Part shown: positions 48,206 to 61,789 of the stretch, piece by piece
How positions within the stretch are numbered: the first letter of the stretch is position 1
How the letters are laid out: each line of letters begins with the position of its first letter
Assembly (NCBI RefSeq): GCF_050948215.1
Contig: NC_135152.1
Span: 10,326,310-10,390,309 of the forward strand
Direction of reading: 5' to 3'
DNA length: 64,000 nt
DNA from: Halictus rubicundus
Taxonomy: Eukaryota > Arthropoda > Insecta > Hymenoptera > Halictidae
Position numbers and translations under genes: made by a program
Notes under the pieces: generated by a model
Database searches by the model: none
What the model was told of the DNA's origin: nothing
What the model saw: the letters and a program-made list of their open reading frames with translations, nothing else

Positions 48206-48378
48206 TACCCTTATATTCCAACCGTATAATTGGTTATTGTAGACAGATGCATGTTCAGCAGACATTTTTTCCAAATCACCCTGTAGACCGGTTGTATCAT
48301 TTCCTAATCTCTCGGAATAACTCGAAAAACACGGAACAACTCGCAACCAGTAGCCCATACGTTGTACTATGAAAAAGA

Positions 48379-48418
48379 GGGGCGTCAGGGGGTGGTTTGT
48401 GGAGGGGTGGGGGGAGGG
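48379..48418 (+). other. G-rich tract with quadruplex potential
   Basis: Five G-runs of three or more (GGGG, GGGGG, GGGG, GGGGGG, GGG) within 40 bases, separated by loops of 1-11 bases. Confidence 0.5.
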
Positions 48419-51148
48419 TAGAGTGTTCGGTCGGGGTTGGTCGCGTGGAATGGAAAGAGAGACGAAGAAAGAGAAACAAAATAAAATCAGAACGGTGTCA
48501 TATGCGCCTGCTTGCATGATAAATGTAGCGATTTAAAATCGAAATTTCTCTTTTCGTGTGCACGAGCCCCGACGTTTGACTAATGGTCCCGCATTAACTA
48601 TTGGAGCATTATAGGAACCGGGCAACGTTGAAATTTTGAAAAATACATTCGCCCCGACATGAGATTAATATTTTGTAGCTTTATCTGCTCGGTTGAGCCA
48701 CGGGGAACTCCACGGGCCCGTGTCGGCACCGTTAATGATAATGACCGCGGGCATCCATCCAACGGTTTTTCTGGGTTACCGAGTACCTGAAATTTCCACG
48801 GAGACGGAGAGGAAAACAACCTAATTATCACCCGGGACGACTAAAAAGAAAAGAAAAATGAGCGATTAAACAGCGCACGCGATGATTGTACCTCGCGAGT
48901 GATCGAGCTGATTCGCGGACGATAATGGCGACTAGGAAAGAGTTTTAATCGAATCGATTCGCAATGAAGAAAATTAGTCCCATAACAGTGTTTTATTTGT
49001 CGCTTGACAAATAATTATAAACAAAATTGACTGTCGGGACAATCGTGCATACAAACCCAAACTTAACCCTCTTGCTTTTTACATTTGATCTTCATTCATT
49101 CAGAGCTTCTTTATCCTTAATTATTTCACAGAAGAGGGCAGAAAATTTGTGTTTACCGTATGTCTGTATTTACTCGATGCTTAAACATTGACTGCAAGAG
49201 AAAAGCATTTTGTCCAGTCTTGATCTTGGAACTGGGTCATTTTTCGATCACTGTGCAAAGATGTTCCGAAAGTGAAGTTATTCAAAATCGTTGCTGGCGT
49301 TCAAAAACTATTACGGCAATATAGAGGCCATAAAGTTTTTGCGCTAATCCGCAGACGAGCGGCCTCGGTGCTCGGGTGACAATAGCCAGCTGATCGAGCT
49401 CGGCACAGAGACTGGGTCAACGCACGCAGACGTACACCTTATGTTTACGTCTGACGGATTACTTGTCGCGTGGGCCATCGTTTCCCATATTCCAAAATAT
49501 CAAACCCGCTACCCACCGTCCTTGTCTCCTGTGCAGCAGCGGCCGTTAGGGCATTGCCCTCGTGCGCTAACTAACGCTCGGCACTGCCAAATCCTTTGTC
49601 ATTTTCAAAAACCCCACTCCTTATTGCTTCCGCTGTCGGTGGACCCGCACAGTATAAATAACCCGCGACAACCCCGGCGCGGGGTCCTTTGGCAAATTCT
49701 CTGATCGATTGATGACCGTAGTTCACGCGTCTTTTCTTACGATCGACTGATCGCTGTATTATAGTCTTTGTGTTAGCGGACTTCGCGCATCCTCCGTATA
49801 TTCGCGACGACGTCTCGTTTCATTGTTATTTCCTTCTGTTCTCAACCACTATTTTTGTTAATATACTTAATCTTCCGTTACACACGTATTTTGATGTACC
49901 AGCACCTTCCGCATCCATTTTTCCAGTCACCTGCCTATACATCTCTTTCCGTTCGCTCCTGAGTCACTCTGTGCCTCATTCGCTTGACTATATCCTCAAC
50001 AGAAGTATATAATATCGAGGTGGCAACAATTTGAGCATAATCAACGTAAATACAATACAGTTTGTAACAAATATGGATATTACGAAGTGGAAGAGTTATT
50101 CGTTGAATTGTGAAGAAAATTAATAGTTTCCGAATGGTAATGACAAACTAACTCGTCATCTCCAGTTAGAAGGTTAGAAGAGAAACTAAAGCGTTCGTAT
50201 TTAGATTTTATTTGAAATCTTCATCGCGAGTCCGACTCGTTATTATACGGCGAGGGGCTAAGGAAGGCGCGAGGCGTTGCATTGTACGAAATACATTAAG
50301 TAAAAATTTCTAAGCGAACCCCTTTTCGGGTGGTGAAATTCGACTCGACAAAAGTAGAAAGAAGAGTATCGAAGAGAGACCACCCGTACGAAACGAGTTC
50401 GGGTTGACACCTAGGTCACCTAGCCACCCTATCTATTGTGAATGGATAGGGGTGGGTTTGCCCAATGGACTGTGCTTTACCGAGCGTAAAATATCCCCAT
50501 TCTTTAACCCATAATACTTGCCGCGCTCGCCGAGCACCACTCCTTTATCCCATACAAAGTACAACGGCACCATGAAACGCGGACTACGGTGGTTCGAAGG
50601 TGAAAACGAAGGATCCCTCGTGCTCGAGAAAATTCGGTCTAATGAGGGGGTTAATATCTCACACCCGACAGTGGAGAGGTCGTTAGAAAGTGCATTATAC
50701 TTCATTCTTATCAACTCCAAACACGCTCAATGTCTCGAACTTTACCTATTCGCAGAACCGTAACACATTCAGTTTAAATATCTACTTTTTCTATTCTAGA
50801 TTCTCATTTCTCGTCATTGTCCTATTGCACTCCTCCCCGTCGACTAATACGGTTTTAAATAAACATCATTCAGTATTGAATGAAACTGTGGAAATACAAA
50901 TAAACAACATTTTGGACGGTATAAACAGACTATTGTGATGCCAAAGGACACTAGAGTTAGATTAGCATTAGGAATGTAATTACACTGAAATTGGAATGGA
51001 TTTATTCGAAACAAAGCGTACTAAATAACTACCAAAAATGAATTTGTTTATAGGGAGTTGGAATATTAGTGGTTGGTCTATGAACGTGCCAATAAAGAAT
51101 CAAATGCGTTGAACTATACGACGAATTTAATATTCGTTGCAATGATTG

Positions 51149-51325
51149 TAAAATACGTATCCCTCTGGTAGAAAAATATTTCTATTGATATTTTATAGGT
51201 TCCGTTCGAGTTGAAACTTTTGCTTCCGAGGACTTGTCTTTATCTGTCCCTAAACAGCTGTAATTGGAGAGCAACTTACGGCCGAGCCATCGAGCGATTA
51301 TTAACTTCTGGTCTAGCAATAAAGT
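51149..51325. repeat. Duplicated non-coding block, copy 2
   Basis: AAAATACGTATCCCTCTGGT then AGAAAAATATT and, further on, CGAGCGATTATTAACTTCTG, collinear with 48085-48205 at about 80-90 percent in the matching blocks (by eye). Confidence 0.65.
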
Positions 51326-52400
51326 GACCAGTTTGCGAGGAATCGAACGGTGAAAAGACCACGGGCGTCGTTCGCTTGGATCAACGAGAGGGAAGATACT
51401 GAATTTCTTCTTGGACGAATATTAAAATGAAAGTGAAACAGAAGTTCCGCTGATGGTAGGCGGTGAGGATTGCTTGAGCGACAGGTTGGGTCGATGGTTG
51501 GCTTTATGGAAGGGAGAAGGACAGAGGCAGAGGGCAGATGGAGGCAGCGAAGTGCGGACTGAGTCCCCGTGACAGAATGATAATAATCCCTTCGCCGTTT
51601 TCTTTCATTTCCCTTTATTATCATATTATTAAAAAAATCCGGCGTGAAATGTTATTAAAATCGTTTAAACGTCGCGTGCCACGGGCGCCGGCATTGTCCT
51701 TTAATTTAATAATATTAAGCGCGAACTTTTCGGGGGGATGAAACGTGGGATGGGACGGGATGAAACGTGGTCACCCTCACACCCTGCACACAGAGATCTT
51801 TCGTAATGCGCCGCGACCGCATGTACGATTATTCCTTTTATTTTTTTGTTACCGACCGTCAGGTCATATATCTTCCGTGATTTTCGGGCCGATCTAGATC
51901 GGAGCGGCACTACAAACGATAAATTCAGCGATTACGGTACTACGAAATAATTGCATAAGCGGCTCGGACGGATACAAGTTCAGTGTGCATTTTTTAATCG
52001 CATTTCAGAGTTACACTAGCCTGTATTTAAATTAAAAACAATATTGCTGTCCAATATCGCTTGTCCCGAAAGTCTTGTAAAATGACGTAGGTAAATGAGA
52101 AGAAGTTTGGGAAGAAATAAAACATTAATAAACACATGGTTATGATTCGTTTCAGATAAGACGCATCGGTAGTCATGCGAGCGACTGACGGTCGAACAAA
52201 TAAAAAATAAACCAAAAACAAAACAAACCAAATCGGAAGTTCTCGATAATGAATAAAACAAGTTCCATTTTCCGCCATAGAAAGAATTGTTTGTCGGGCT
52301 ATTGTGTACCAACACGGTTCTATTTATTTTGGCAAACGCGCGCCAAAGTCTGCGCCATGAATTTCTGAACGATCGGCGAAGATAAAAATTGTCACGGGGA

Positions 52401-55400
52401 CGTGATCGCCGGTGAATGGCGGTCGTCGAGGCAGAGAGGCGTGCAAGGTTCTCCGTTCGCCCTTAGAAGGTAATATGAATTTAATGGCGTCGCCTCTCTA
52501 TGTATGCAAAACAAGTCTGCGGACGGCTGCGTGCAGATTTCGTCGGTCTCCGCCGAAAGGTGGGATCTATTTGTCATTAGATGAATGCGTAACCGGGCTC
52601 GGGATCGTTGCGCCTCGATGCACATCCGTCGCATTGAAATCGGGCTGGCGTTAATGACGTTGATTCGTTCTACTCCGACGTCGCCCGGGACTGCCGAGCA
52701 TTCTTCGAGAATCTCGCCTGAAGACCGTTCGATCGATTGTTTCGCGAACGACTTTGTTGCTTCGCGCACCTGGCTGGTTGACATTTAGCACCGTAGAACC
52801 CCCATCGTTGCACCAACGACAGGACCGAAAGTGCATGTTCGCGTCAATTTTTATCAGAGGTGTAGCTACCGATTAATTTTATTTTATTGACAAGAAATAA
52901 AATTGCGCCTTGTACAAGTACGCCGCGCACAAGATGATAGACCGGATCGTCTTGTATTTAAGACAACAACAAGCTGGTGCAATTTAAAACGGTAGGAAGA
53001 TTAAAAAAATTTTTAAATGCCAATATATTATTTTCGACTTGTTAAGATTATTCAAAAAAGGAAGATCTTCTGCGGAGCTCTTACATCACAAAAATCGGCA
53101 GTCTAATCGCACATAATCAATATTTTCCATATTGCGTATCGCTGTCTAGAATCAATTTTTAACAATTTCACGTGAACATCAAGATCTTTGAATTTTCTAT
53201 TTCGACGGAATTTTTAGTTGACAAATACGAAACAGGAGTAATGGGAGAGCGCGTATTATTATAGAAAAGGGTGGTAAGGGTAGTTCGGCTAAATGGCTGA
53301 AGCAAGGACCGATGTTTCGGGTAGAGTGGACTGACGCAACGAGACGAAAGTGGATGACAGATCGTCTCTCTGTTCCGCGAATAGGCATGCGATGATGGAT
53401 TATAGTGAAGCGACCTACGCCGTTGATTCGTGCCTATAGACACATCGCACCTTTTGCTGACATTCCTGCGATTGTCCTCCGGACAGGACGGTCGGTTTTC
53501 CCGTGCCTCTGCCTCTAAACGCTTCGCAAATCATTGCCCAATTTTATGGGAAGTTTTTTCCCCTATCGCAACGCTCGGAGAACTACAAATTTGTCTGATA
53601 AGCAGAAAACTTTACAGCTAAACGGCGCACAACTTTCTCCTTGCTTCCACTGGATTTTTACGTTTGCGGTAATAGAAAAGCGAAACGCGACGTAAATGCT
53701 CACTTTGATATTCTATTTTTGATGACAAAAAGAAATGACGTCCGAAATGTCCAGCTGTCAAGATGTACAATGATTTTGCGTCTTAGAATAAGGTTCAGTA
53801 GTAAACGAAATTACTTTTCGTACAATCCAATAGCAGAAGGGGATAATTCCGCCCCTATTTTATAGAGACGGCCCCACCGCGCGGTGGTTTCAATCGAGCG
53901 TAAACAATAAACTCGTTCGATTATGTGGGTGTGCGTGATTAGTCGAGGAGGAGAATTATGCATTGATTTCACCCGGTGCACCCTGTCCGTAGCCACTTGA
54001 GCGGGTAGCTTCTGAGACGGAAGTGGACGTACGACATGACGGCGGAGACGGGTAGCCAGTCGATGATCGGGAAGAAATAATAAACGATTGTGAAATCGAC
54101 AAGTCACGTCCCGTCGTGCGATCACGATCACTTTCACAGCGTGATCCTCCCGATCTCTCTCTCCACGGGTGAATCGAAGGGCCCGTCGTGTGTAAGGGGT
54201 GCGTTGCGTGCCTTCGATAAAGGGACGTTATTTTATGCCTCTCTATCCATTCCACTCTGTCCGTTCCTCTCTCCCTGAAACCCAACAATTAGTCGGCTGC
54301 TTATGTCCGTGATTAATGGACATCTACGAGTGCAGCAGGCGTGTTCCAATAGCGGCCCCGACGAAGAAGAGAGGGAGAGAGACGGAGGAATCGAGAGAGT
54401 TAGTTGCGAGTGGTGATAATATTCCATTAGACGCTATTATATTCATCGGCGGGTCGACGCGCGAACGTTTTTTTGGCCAGAAGGGCACACAGATTTCCCT
54501 GCGTCGATTTTATCCCTTCAACTCTATTTTCCCTTTGCCCATTTAAGAAAGCAATTATACGATTCCGCGGATAATCGCCAACCTCCATGAACAGGTAATT
54601 CTCTGTGTAACTTCTTGAAATTACTGCTTAAATAAATTCGCTTCCTTCGTTCGTAGCAGCGTTTCGCGAGAACAATATTTATTAATAACGAAAATGCAGG
54701 TGAAAGGTTTTCTATCTAGACAACACTGCGGGGAGTTCTATTCACCCGTGCACTGGGGGGTGGGGGGTTAAAACGTTTCGTGCAAATAGCGGCCCGATTA
54801 TATGCACGCAATAAGATCAATAAAGAATTTACATTCGGGCGCGAGACTCACTTTCTTTTTGTAATTCGCTGTATAAGTTCGGGGACAAGTTAGAATCGCC
54901 GGAAAGGCAAATACGTCTGCATGCATATGCACGAGACGACTAAACTAACCGACCAGCCGCCAGAACGGGAGCCGGAGCCAGAGTCAGCCAGCCATCCGGA
55001 CGTCACAGTCACAAAGAGCACGTCACGGGCTGACACTATTGCTATTCTAAGCAAACACGTTGTAAGCAACAGTCTTTTACCCGTGCCCGGGCATTTACAC
55101 AACAGACACGCATGTAAAGATAATATTTTGAATGTATAATGAACGGCGCATCGCGACCCGCCGCGAAAACTTCGCAAAAAAATCGCACGGACCGAGAACG
55201 ACCCGCAAGAAGGTCGGGGTTCGCTGATACGCCACGAGTACGTTCCCCTGTTTCTTGCTACGTTGCATAGCAACATCAATATATTTTTGTTGGCACAGAC
55301 TGCGGTTTTTTGTTACAAATTACAAGATCTCGTGATTATCATTGCTTTTATGAAAGATAGCTGCCAAGTGAGCAACATCGATTATTGTATCGTGTATAAA

Positions 55401-57000
55401 GATTGCAATAAATAGCATTTTTCCTTTGTTCTGAGTACTCTAACTTTTGCTATGCTATTTCGCAGCAGAGTTGGGCAAAAAATTATTTAAAAATTTCGAA
55501 TACAAATAACCGAAAGTTATCTTTTATTCGAACTCATTTTTCTCGGATACATATTCACCACAGTTTATCCGTCAGATACTTTTCACGATTTTCATTTGTC
55601 ATGCGTGGGTCATCCGAATCTCGAAGTAACGGCTATGCGTATTCGACGCCTCTAGCGGTGAGAATTTATTTGAGAGAATTTATTCGAAGATACAGCTGAT
55701 GAGTTTCAAAGTATCTTTGACTTTTATTCGAGAGTTCGCGGCAGCGCCACCATTTATTCGACGGTGAATTTCGACAGATACTCGCAATACAAATGTATCT
55801 TTGATTTTCGACGTATGATTTTCCGCGTAACTTTCAGATTTATTCGAAGCTCGATGCAGGAAAGCATGAGGAATAGATGAAAATCACATGTATCTTTTAT
55901 TCGTAATTGTATTCGAAGCTCGGATAAAAGACCGAGCGACGTTGCCAAGTCGTAATACTTACGTCGTAATATGCCAGTACGTGCTTCGCAGTTCTCGAAA
56001 AATAATTTCAGAATTTGAATATATTTGATCGCATTGTACATTAGTCGGCATTTCGCTAGAAATAGAAATTTGAGAAACGCGAAGTACTATAATAACAACA
56101 AACAATTGACGAATCCGGAGTGCGCGTGAAATCGGTAGGCGCTAATAACACTAGAAAACTTGTACCATTTTGCTCGTGACATTTTTGACGACCGAGCGTG
56201 CCCGAACGCGGACCGTATAAATGTGAAATCATGCATGTGTTTCCATGTTCCGTGGTGGAGCAGCAATTAATCCTATAACAGTGGAAATGAAGCATGAAAT
56301 CAGCAAGAGGCGAAAGATATTGTGAAATAAATTAGATATAATAACGGGTAATTCGTAGTAACGCGTTACACCGTTGTAACTCCGCACGGCGGATTTATGG
56401 GAGACATTTATTCCCTGACACCTTTACCTTCTTCTTAATAGGAGAACTTTTTCAAAACGGAACTCTGCCAACTGTTTATGATCTGCGTGGGGAACGTTGC
56501 TCTTGTGAATTGTGCGCTAGGTTCGCAAAATACCGTTCTAACATTGCGATTCTACAGGTGTGTAGTATTTTATTCATCTTGGATTGTACAATGCGAAAAG
56601 ATAAAGAAGAATATTAGTAGTACTAAACTGTTTATCGAACAGTGGCATGTGTTCAATTAATTCATTTGTCCAAGAGTATTAGTCAATTTTAGAGAGAACA
56701 AATAAATCTTGAAGAGAACAAAAAGTATTCAAAAAATTACATTTATCGTATTTTTATAATTTAAAGTCTGCTATATCAATTTTCTGTCTGCTACATTCAG
56801 TTTTTTTTATACAAGCTAGTATTTCTTCTTGCATTGTTTAAAGGCATTATTTCGGAAACGTAGGGAGACTAGAGAGAGATATAATTGATTAATACTTTCC
56901 GGATTTGATGCATTCGTAACATTAACGAGTAGAACAAATGCAAGAAAGTAAAAATACTTAAAGCATTTGAGTATACTGTTACTTTATTTCCAATTTAGTC
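52401..57000. other. Non-coding mosaic region
   Basis: CpG-rich at 52330-52850, 53930-54500 and 54890-55250, otherwise AT-richer. It contains a G-run (GGGGGGTGGGGGG near 54757), a cluster of TTTATTCGAA/ATTCGA-type motifs at 55490-55930, and a TATA-like CCGTATAAATG near 56214. No supported coding sequence. Confidence 0.45.
55490..55930. repeat. Cluster of TTTATTCGAA-like motifs
   Basis: TTATTCGAA, TTTATTCGAC, TTTTATTCGAGAG, TTATTTGAGAG and TTTTATTCG(T/A) recur about ten times in 440 bases, alternating with GATACATATT or AGTATCTTTG-like words (ATACTTT, AGTATCTTTGAC, TGTATCTTTGAT, TGTATCTTTTAT). This looks like a degenerate tandem array. Confidence 0.5.
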
Positions 57001-58140
57001 GAGTTATTAAGAAAAGAAATAAATTGCTTAACTCCTGTGGCTTAAAATGAGAGCAGATCGTGTTTATTTCGAATAAAAATCCGCAGTCTATTGATCAAGG
57101 AAACTGTCATTTTAAAATATAAACCGTGTGCGTTTTATTTTCGAATCGGCCACGATCTTTCGCAACTACGGAACAGTTTGGAGAAATATTATTGTTTCTG
57201 TTATTTTTCCGAAGATTTTCGATGTTTTTCCAAGAAAAGCCCGGCTCCTCCGCTGAAAACACACGTAGGTAGAAAAAAGGTAAATCACCGGCGGACCGAC
57301 AACTCTATGACAGCTACTTAAACCTTGCGGTTTCCCATAGGACTATTTGGCCAGATTAGCCCCGGTAAGTGTGTTCTAATCCTGTTAAAATGTTTGCCAA
57401 CAGGGAGGCTGGGAGCACATTCGAATCGTGCCTCCTCTTGTGCCGATCTACACGATGTACGTTTATATTTGCACAGCTTGGTCAAACATTGGAGTGTGCC
57501 TTTTAGTAACCCCGACGCCTCCGGCAGGAAAAAAAGAGGGCGCAACGTTATGGGGATTATATTTAACGTGCATTGAACGGGATTTATTGTGATCGGACAG
57601 TTCTCTGATCGCTAGGATCTTTAAACGAATCTGTACTTGACGTTGCATCTATGATTTCAACGCATGGACATCGTCTAATTGTTCCTTACAAATCGAAAAT
57701 AACTATTTTCTTTCTTTTATTAGAGACAATGGTAAATCAAGTTTAGAACATCTACGAATCCGTGTGCCGTTCTGTGAAACCACATAAACAAATCACAGCG
57801 GTCTGTGGTTATTATGATTTTATGCATTTAGATTAAGACGTTACTTAGCAAATTTTCATTTGATTCGAGAATCTCCAAATTAAAGAAGGAAATTTTTATT
57901 TTGCATAGAGATCCGCAGTCGGGTGATTATCAGGGGCTAAGAATTTACGGTTAATCCGGTCCACTAAAATGTTACAAAACAGTAAAAAGATTAAAAGAGT
58001 TTAACAATGTCGACATACAATTTTTAACATATAGAAATTATTAATCAGCAAAACAAATTTTTACTTAGCGCCTACAGATTGCAATTGACGTATAAAAATT
58101 TTATTTTGCATAAAGATCCGCAGTCTAGTTATGAAAAATG
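57001..58140. repeat. Three degenerate copies of the ATCCGCAGTCTA dispersed repeat
   Basis: Copies end at 57090 (AATAAAAATCCGCAGTCTA), about 57925 (GCATAGAGATCCGCAGTCGG) and 58130 (GCATAAAGATCCGCAGTCTA). The last two share the preceding TTTTATTTTGCAT block and AGATT/GTTTAAC words. Confidence 0.6.
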
Positions 58141-60568
58141 CAAGCATACGCGTTAAGCCTACAACCTGGTACACTTTTGGTGAATAGGCGACTGGAGTAA
58201 CAGTGCGTGTACATAATAATAAGATCGGTAACCAAACGGGGGGTCTATATTCAAAAGATCGTGTCCGCGGATCAATCGTGTCGATTCTCTCGTTTCCCGT
58301 GAACGTGTGGCCTAAGTGTCCATCGTCTCGTTAATTTATCCATCATAAAGCGAGGAATTACGTGGCGAACGTAACAACGAGGCGATGTGTCATAATAAAA
58401 TTCTCGGCATCGTGTCAGCCAGAAAGGCCAATGGCATTATGCCGATTCTATTATGCCGTATTATTGTCGGTCACCCCGAAGAAGATGACTGATGACACGG
58501 GCCATTCGTACAATGCCGAATGAACGTTGGCAGCCGTGCGATCTTCCGGCTCGAAAATCATCTAACTGAACCGAAAAAAAACACAACACACACACAACGC
58601 ACACGCGGAGGAAAAAAAGGATCGTTTCGATCCGTTGTGAAAAGAGAATCGAAAAAGAGGGCGACAAAGTGGGCGGCATAATTTTCGATCGTTTCCAAAA
58701 ACGTGAAAAAGAAAAAATTGGTAGGGTACCTCGGAACCGTAGGGGTGCGAACGGTGGTAGATCGATTTTTTTTTTCATTGACTTTTCCTGGCGCTTTTTT
58801 CGGGTAAATGGGGTAAAATCTGCTCACACCCAGCCAAGCTCATTGTTGGTGACCTGACGCGACCGCCATTATTAGCTCGCCTATCCGTGAACGTCCGGCG
58901 TCCCACAAATGCGCCAGACTAATCGACTTCTGTTACAAATGGTGCTGTATTGAGAACTGCTTCGTGTACAATTGACTGGAATCTATGGAGTACGTGTAAT
59001 TAATGTGCCATCTAAATGGGTAGTTTATTAGGCGAATTTTTGATACGGTTGTTTGATCTTCTCGGGCTTAATGGGCCACGCGAGTGGAGCTGTGACACAG
59101 GGTTTCTTTTTCATGTTTTCTTTATGAATCTTATTACTATAGGCGGTGACATATGATGAAATTATGATCTTGTTAAGAATTTAATCGTGTGCTTTATGTA
59201 TAAGCCACACATATATTTTCAGAAGTATTTTTTCAGTTTTCTAGTCAATTGTATTGAACGCATGTATACAATATTTTCAGACATTCTTGGACGTTTCTAA
59301 AAACTGATGATACATTGCTCACAGATTTAGGAAATCATCCACTTGACAATGATCACAAATTAATCTGTTAGTATGAGATTCGTACGTACAAGTGAAAATA
59401 ATTGAAAAGTGTTTGCCACTTTTTCACAACGTAATGGCCTCGTTAAATATTACAAAAGTGTTATCAGAAAACTATTTTCTCCGATATTAAACGGCTGATC
59501 GCTGGAACAATTACCCAAGTACACATATCAATTTTACTTTCCTTTAAGCAAATTATTAGAGACGAAGAGGTTTAAATTACTGTTTTTTTTTTACTTTATT
59601 TATCTTTAAAGGTAAAAAATGAAAGGGTTAAATATAATCAAGTAACTATTATTACCTGGCAAATAAAAATGATCCAGAGAGCTTTTCGTGGTGGCCCCTC
59701 GATTGTCCTCGCCGAGCGTTGTAACGCGCGTTGTCGTACAGCGGGCATGAAAGAAGAAGACTCGAAATTTTCCGTCATAGGTGTGCGGAGCATCGGGGGC
59801 GCGTTAATACTCTGCTGTTGTTGGAGGAGGCGCTCGCACGAAAGCCAGGAGAGAAAGGGAAGGTGGTGGCGTCTGCACGGGCTCGAAGAGACGGAGAAGC
59901 GAAGAGGCGAAGAGAGGCGACGAGAAGAGGGTCGTCGGTGGCGTGGTCGAGAGGGTGAGCACCGAAAGAGGACGAGAGTGAGAGAGGGGTGTGTCTCAAC
60001 GCCTGGCCGCGACATCACCAATTAGTCACCGACGCTTAAAAACAACGGGGCCGCTCCACCCACCTTGCGAGAGACCGTGCGAGGCTGCATCCGCGAGGAA
60101 CCGCATTTTATCCCGGGCCAAATGGAGTGACTTACTTGCATAGACCGCTCCGATGCACCCCTATCGCGCTACCCCCAACCACCTAACCGACTGTAGTACA
60201 CGGCCGCAGATATCACTTAATTGGATCACATTATCGAGAGATTCCATCCGAACCTGTTAACCCCGCTAAAGTCAAGCTTGCTCGACGGTTTTATTCGACT
60301 GTATCATCCCCGAATTTTTTCTGAATCTGGCTCTCGTCTCAGATCGATTATTTTATCATTACCGAAATTATTACCGAGAGCGGAACCATTCTTAGAATTC
60401 TCATTAGTAGAATTCATAATTCGTATTTTTGAAGGCGCTTTTTGTAGACACGTTATTCGCTTTCACGTTGCTTCAACGTCAACGGTCACTGGCAACTCTG
60501 TACCGAGTTAATTGATTTTCGTTTCTCACTTTCGGTTCTCTCATTGCTGTCTAATATTTTTCCATATT

Positions 60569-60680
60569 TTAACCCCTCGAGGACGAACGTCGACATATCG
60601 CAGACTTCATGAATCTTCCAGCATTTAAGACTTTGACACACGATACAAATTAGTGTCTTCAACTTGCGAAATATGTATAA
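60569..60680 (+). repeat. TTAA-CCC...GACGAACGTCG repeat copy
   Basis: TTAACCCCTCGAGGACGAAC followed by GTCGACATATCGCAGAC, matching 36840-36870 with few changes. A looser relative starts at 61489 (TTAACCCCTTGACGCACATG). Confidence 0.5.
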
Positions 60681-61789
60681 CTACGAATATGGTTAGACTG
60701 TAGGAAAATCTGGACGATAGGGAAAAATTCTAGCGACTGTTCAAGCTCGTTTACCGTCTGGACATGAATATGCCTCCAGTATCCAGGTCCGAGCTGTAGA
60801 TAAGGGTGAAGAAGTGAAGTGAATACAACAAGGGGGTGCCGTAGTCAGGGGTCTTGTGTGTAGCATAGCAGCTGCTATTGACACCTCGATACCCTGACTC
60901 AAATGGAACCAACCAACTCGCGTTGCACGGGGCATAGCTTTGCTGTATAAGGTCCAAGACTGCTTCTCTGTGTCCGTAGCCTTTCTGTGGAATGTGCTTG
61001 TAGCGTTGCCGTTTGTGTGCACACGCGCACACGTCACAGCGGCGCGATGCAATTGAACAAACTCTTACGGCGATCATCTCGCTCTCGCCGAAAAAAGAAA
61101 TTCCATACATCTCGCCGATTCGCTCGAGCTCGTTTCGATCCAGATGAACTCGTTCCAATTTATACGGCGAAATTCTTAAAGTAACACGCACCGGCTCGTT
61201 TCTGACGCGGTTGCTATGGACACTGGGTTTCCGGAAAACTGAAAGTGATTATTTTTACTTTATAAAAATAACAAGAACGTGTCCATCGATTCTTCTCTCT
61301 ACGCAAATGTTCTCGTAACGCGTTAACGCCAAAGATATTTAAATGAACGTTCGTACTCGAGGCTGCAAATCCTGGTGACTGGGTCAGAAGCGTAAAACCT
61401 GAGCCTACTCTAGATGTAATACCTGACATACCCTCCCGGCGCATTTAAATTGATTAATTCCACTTCTGAGACGCTCAACGAGCGACTATTAACCCCTTGA
61501 CGCACATGCCGGTGACATAAACGGGCGCGCTTGATTGGAAAGCACTGTGTCAAATCGCACAGACTAATTTCAATCCAGAGGGATGCTCTAGTTTCTCTAA
61601 AAATTCAACGCGTAAGTCGCCGATTCACCGATTCTACGCAAGACCATAATATGCTAGACTATTTTCATAAGATAATAACAACGAGCTCGGTTTACATCTG
61701 TCTCACACACTAACATCGATGCAACGTTTATAAGCGAACAAGCAGGAGTGGTAGAACCTTGAAAGAACTAGAGAATGTTTCATATCAAC

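Larger units (their letters stand above)
47036..52400. other. Non-coding mosaic region
   Basis: Alternates CpG-rich patches (47100-47450, 48650-48900, 49330-49700) with AT-rich DNA. It holds a G-rich tract (48379-48418), a possible TATA element in ACAGTATAAATAACCCGC near 49650, and a duplicated block (48085-48205 and 51149-51325). No supported coding sequence. Confidence 0.45.

Noticed and set aside
59638..60025. Overlapping open frames of 118-127 codons on both strands
   Set aside because: Arg/Glu- and Ser/Pro-rich translations of a purine-rich CpG patch with no domain.
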